From Planctomycetaceae bacterium (GTDB taxonomy: Bacteria; Planctomycetota; Planctomycetia; Planctomycetales; Planctomycetaceae), in NCBI GenBank assembly GCA_020426125.1, contig JAGQQQ010000410.1, forward strand, positions 1-7,866: a stretch of 7,866 nt of DNA. Direction: 5' to 3'. The notes under the pieces are model-generated. The model was given only the letters and a program-made list of their open reading frames with translations, did no database searches and was not told where the DNA came from. A program made the translations under genes and the position numbers. Below, in pieces: positions 6,053 to 7,866 of the stretch (positions are counted from its first letter, which is position 1; each line of letters opens with the position of its first letter).

Positions 6053-6999
6053 CCATGGAATCCGTCATCAGCATCGACAATGTGACCCATCTGTTTAAGC
6101 AGCATCGCGCGCTCGATGGGATCTCCTTTGAGGTTGCCCCGCAGAGCCTGCACGGATTCGTCGGTCCGAACGGTGCCGGCAAGACGACGACCCTCAAACT
6201 CATCTGCACTTTGTTGCGACCCCAGACAGGCCGGATCCAGGTTTTTGGCTTTGACGTTCGCGACAATGTGAAGGCAATTCGTCGCCGGCTCGGGTATATG
6301 CCGGACCATTTCAGCATGTATCGTCAAATGACGGTCTTCGAATATCTCGACTTCTTTGCCGCCGCATATGGCTTCACGCTCAAGGAACGGGACCGCATCG
6401 TCGGAGACGTCCTGGCACTCACCGACATGGACGGCCGCAAAGACGACCTGATCCAAGGACTTTCGCGTGGAATGCAGCAGCGTGTGAGTCTCGCCCGTGT
6501 GCTTGTGAACGATCCGGACTTGCTGCTGCTCGATGAACCCGCGTCGGGATTGGACCCTCGCGCCCGCATCGAACTGATGGAAATCCTCCGCGAACTCCGG
6601 AGAATGGGGAAGACGATCTTTATCAGCAGCCACATTCTCAGCGAATTGGCGGAGTTGTGTGACAGTGTCACCATCATCGATCGCGGCAAAACGAAATACA
6701 GTGGACCGATGGAAGGCCTCCTGGACCACCAGCACGAGACTCCGGTGTTTCGCCTTCGCTTGAATGTCCCGCCAGAAGAACAGCCCCTGATTCTCAAGGA
6801 GATTGCTGGTGTGACGGGAGTGGATTCCCTGGAGGGCCGATCCGAAGTCAAAGTCCGTCTGGATCCCAATTTGATTGACGGTGACAAGCTTCTTCGCGAG
6901 ATCCTTGATCGCGGCCATTCGATCATCAGCTTCGGTCGGGATCAGCGGCATCTCAATGAAGCCTTTATGGACCTCACGGAGCGGGGCGTTCGCACATGA
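6049..6999 (+). CDS. ABC-2 type transporter ATP-binding protein (right operon)
   Basis: This 316-residue ATPase should energise the ABC-2 permease encoded directly after it. Walker A is GPNGAGKT (39-46), the Q-loop position is YMPD (Asp86 in place of Gln), the signature is LSRGM (138-142), Walker B is LLLLDE (158-163), the D-loop is SGLD, and the switch histidine is His195 in SSHIL. The C-terminal extra domain ends in LNEAFMDLTERG, characteristic of ABC-2 ATPases. The ATG at 6049 overlaps the preceding stop (ATGA); ATG 6055 is two codons later and also possible. Its own stop overlaps the permease start (ATGA). It is a close paralogue of the left-operon ATPase: the same YMPD, LSRG and PASGLDPRARIE, and the same length class. 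The family commonly exports lipids, drugs or polysaccharides, or supports envelope processes; the substrate here is unknown. Confidence 0.95.
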   Translation: MTMESVISIDNVTHLFKQHRALDGISFEVAPQSLHGFVGPNGAGKTTTLKLICTLLRPQTGRIQVFGFDVRDNVKAIRRRLGYMPDHFSMYRQMTVFEYLDFFAAAYGFTLKERDRIVGDVLALTDMDGRKDDLIQGLSRGMQQRVSLARVLVNDPDLLLLDEPASGLDPRARIELMEILRELRRMGKTIFISSHILSELAELCDSVTIIDRGKTKYSGPMEGLLDHQHETPVFRLRLNVPPEEQPLILKEIAGVTGVDSLEGRSEVKVRLDPNLIDGDKLLREILDRGHSIISFGRDQRHLNEAFMDLTERGVRT

Positions 7000-7866
7000 T
7001 CGGTAAAACGCTCGCGCTTGTTCAGCGGGCCTTTCGGGTAGATGCCCGGGATTGGCGCTCGCATGCGTTTCGGGCGGCGCTCGCGGGGTTCATCCTCTGG
7101 GTGCTGGCCACGAGCCAGATCAACCAGTTCTCGTTTTCCGCTCCAGGAAGATCCCTGTTCGGCACGGTCGTCTGGCTGAACTACTGGTTTATCACTGTCG
7201 CCGGAGCAACCTTCTTCGCGTCGGCAATCACGGAAGAAAAAGAAGAACGAACACTCAGCCTGCTCAAAATGGCCGACATCGGTCCGTTGGCAATCTTGAT
7301 GGGAAAGTGGCTCCCTCGGCTGACCGGAGCCATGTTCCTCGTCCTCGTGCAGATCCCATTCACGGCACTGGCGGTCACGCTGGGAGGCATACTGTGGCAC
7401 CAGATCGTCGCCTCGTATGCCTCATTGCTCGCCCATCTGATTGTCATCGGAAGTTTAGGACTCCTGGCCTCGGTTTACTTCAGCAGGACGAGTTACGCGG
7501 TCACCACGATGGCGATCTTCCTGGTCGCTTATCATATCGGCCCGTACCTCGTGAAAGAGATCACGCAAGAGATCGGCTTGACCTCCACGTTGGGAGTTCT
7601 CTTTGAAGATGTGACCGTCTGGCTGTGCGAGAGACTAATCAACGCGCGATCGGATCAGCAGTTGAGTGAAGCGTTGTCTGTCGGGTTTCAGTTTTCCGCT
7701 TCGAGTGCCAGTTGGTCAAGTGGACTGCTCTACCAAATCCTCAGCAACGTCATTGCCGGAGCCATTTTCTTTGGGATTTCGTGGCTGATCTTTGAGCCGT
7801 GCACTCGCAATGAAGTGGAACCGGGAGGGGAATCCGTCTGGTGGAACCGGCTCCGGCACATGGGCC
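6996..7866 (+). CDS. ABC-2 type transporter permease, C-terminus beyond window
   Basis: The frame is open from ATG 6996 to the window edge, giving 290 codons with no stop. The start overlaps the ATPase stop as ATGA. The protein begins MIGKTLALVQRAFRVDARDW, an N-terminal cytoplasmic helix typical of ABC-2 permeases, then has a hydrophobic segment at about 25-40 (FRAALAGFILWVLATS). The hallmark cytosolic motif ITEEKEERTLSLLKMADIGP lies at about 78-97 and continues into LMGKWLPRL, matching the ABC-2 pattern of an E-E-R/G-T-L element followed by L-GK. Further hydrophobic segments at about 112-131, 141-158, 164-182 and 248-264 fit a membrane channel. The visible part has five or six helices. It pairs with the ATPase just upstream and is the only permease in the window. 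It may continue into a longer subunit or be followed by more exporter genes. Confidence 0.92.
   Translation, partial: MIGKTLALVQRAFRVDARDWRSHAFRAALAGFILWVLATSQINQFSFSAPGRSLFGTVVWLNYWFITVAGATFFASAITEEKEERTLSLLKMADIGPLAILMGKWLPRLTGAMFLVLVQIPFTALAVTLGGILWHQIVASYASLLAHLIVIGSLGLLASVYFSRTSYAVTTMAIFLVAYHIGPYLVKEITQEIGLTSTLGVLFEDVTVWLCERLINARSDQQLSEALSVGFQFSASSASWSSGLLYQILSNVIAGAIFFGISWLIFEPCTRNEVEPGGESVWWNRLRHMG

Noticed and set aside
5893..6951. Long open frame (352 codons) on the minus strand
   Set aside because: It lies opposite the right-operon ATPase, which has every ABC motif. The antisense translation has no recognisable domain and no ribosome binding site; it is open because of codon bias.
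7052..7606. Open frame of 184 codons on the plus strand
   Set aside because: Out-of-frame shadow of the permease, whose own frame carries the EEKEERTL motif and membrane helices.
1..7866. CRISPR arrays, transposon ends, tRNA or rRNA genes, phage or toxin-antitoxin genes
   Set aside because: No spaced repeats, transposase-like frames, cloverleaf-like segments or such protein motifs were seen.

Overview
The window is a 7.9 kb piece of a bacterial chromosome with moderately high GC content. It carries two back-to-back operons built around ABC-2 type export machinery. The style suggests a planctomycete: GTG starts, few strong Shine-Dalgarno sites, long secreted or membrane-anchored proteins of unknown family, and multi-gene ABC-2 loci with large exported partners. 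That assignment is inferred from style only; no marker gene is present.

Left operon (minus strand, read right to left). A 760-residue signal-peptide protein with two mid-protein membrane helices comes first (3934 down to 1652). It is followed by an ABC-2 ATPase (1573 down to 647), a small Rieske [2Fe-2S] ferredoxin (514 down to 176) and the first 50 codons of an unrecognised gene that runs off the left edge (152 down to 1). The last gene starts at a GTG behind a good ribosome binding site.

Centre. A 327-base intergenic region (3935-4261) separates the two divergent operons and should hold both promoters. I see no convincing sigma-70 boxes in it. It does hold a short perfect palindrome, three copies of AGGAATT, and a 10-base inverted repeat, one arm of which covers the ribosome binding site of the left operon's first gene.

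Right operon (plus strand). A 596-residue membrane protein with the same overall plan as the 760-residue one (4262-6052) is followed by a second ABC-2 ATPase (6049-6999) and an ABC-2 permease that runs off the right edge (6996-7866+). Successive genes overlap by four bases (ATGA), so translation is probably coupled.

How the genes may work together. Each arm has one large envelope-facing protein and one ATPase, and the two ATPases are clearly paralogous. Only one permease is visible. The likeliest reading is a composite ABC-2 exporter, or two sister exporters, with dedicated exported accessory proteins. The broad plan recalls GldA/GldF/GldG or NosDFY, but no homology to those systems can be claimed from sequence reading alone, and the substrate is unknown. 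The Rieske ferredoxin is an unexplained passenger or redox partner.
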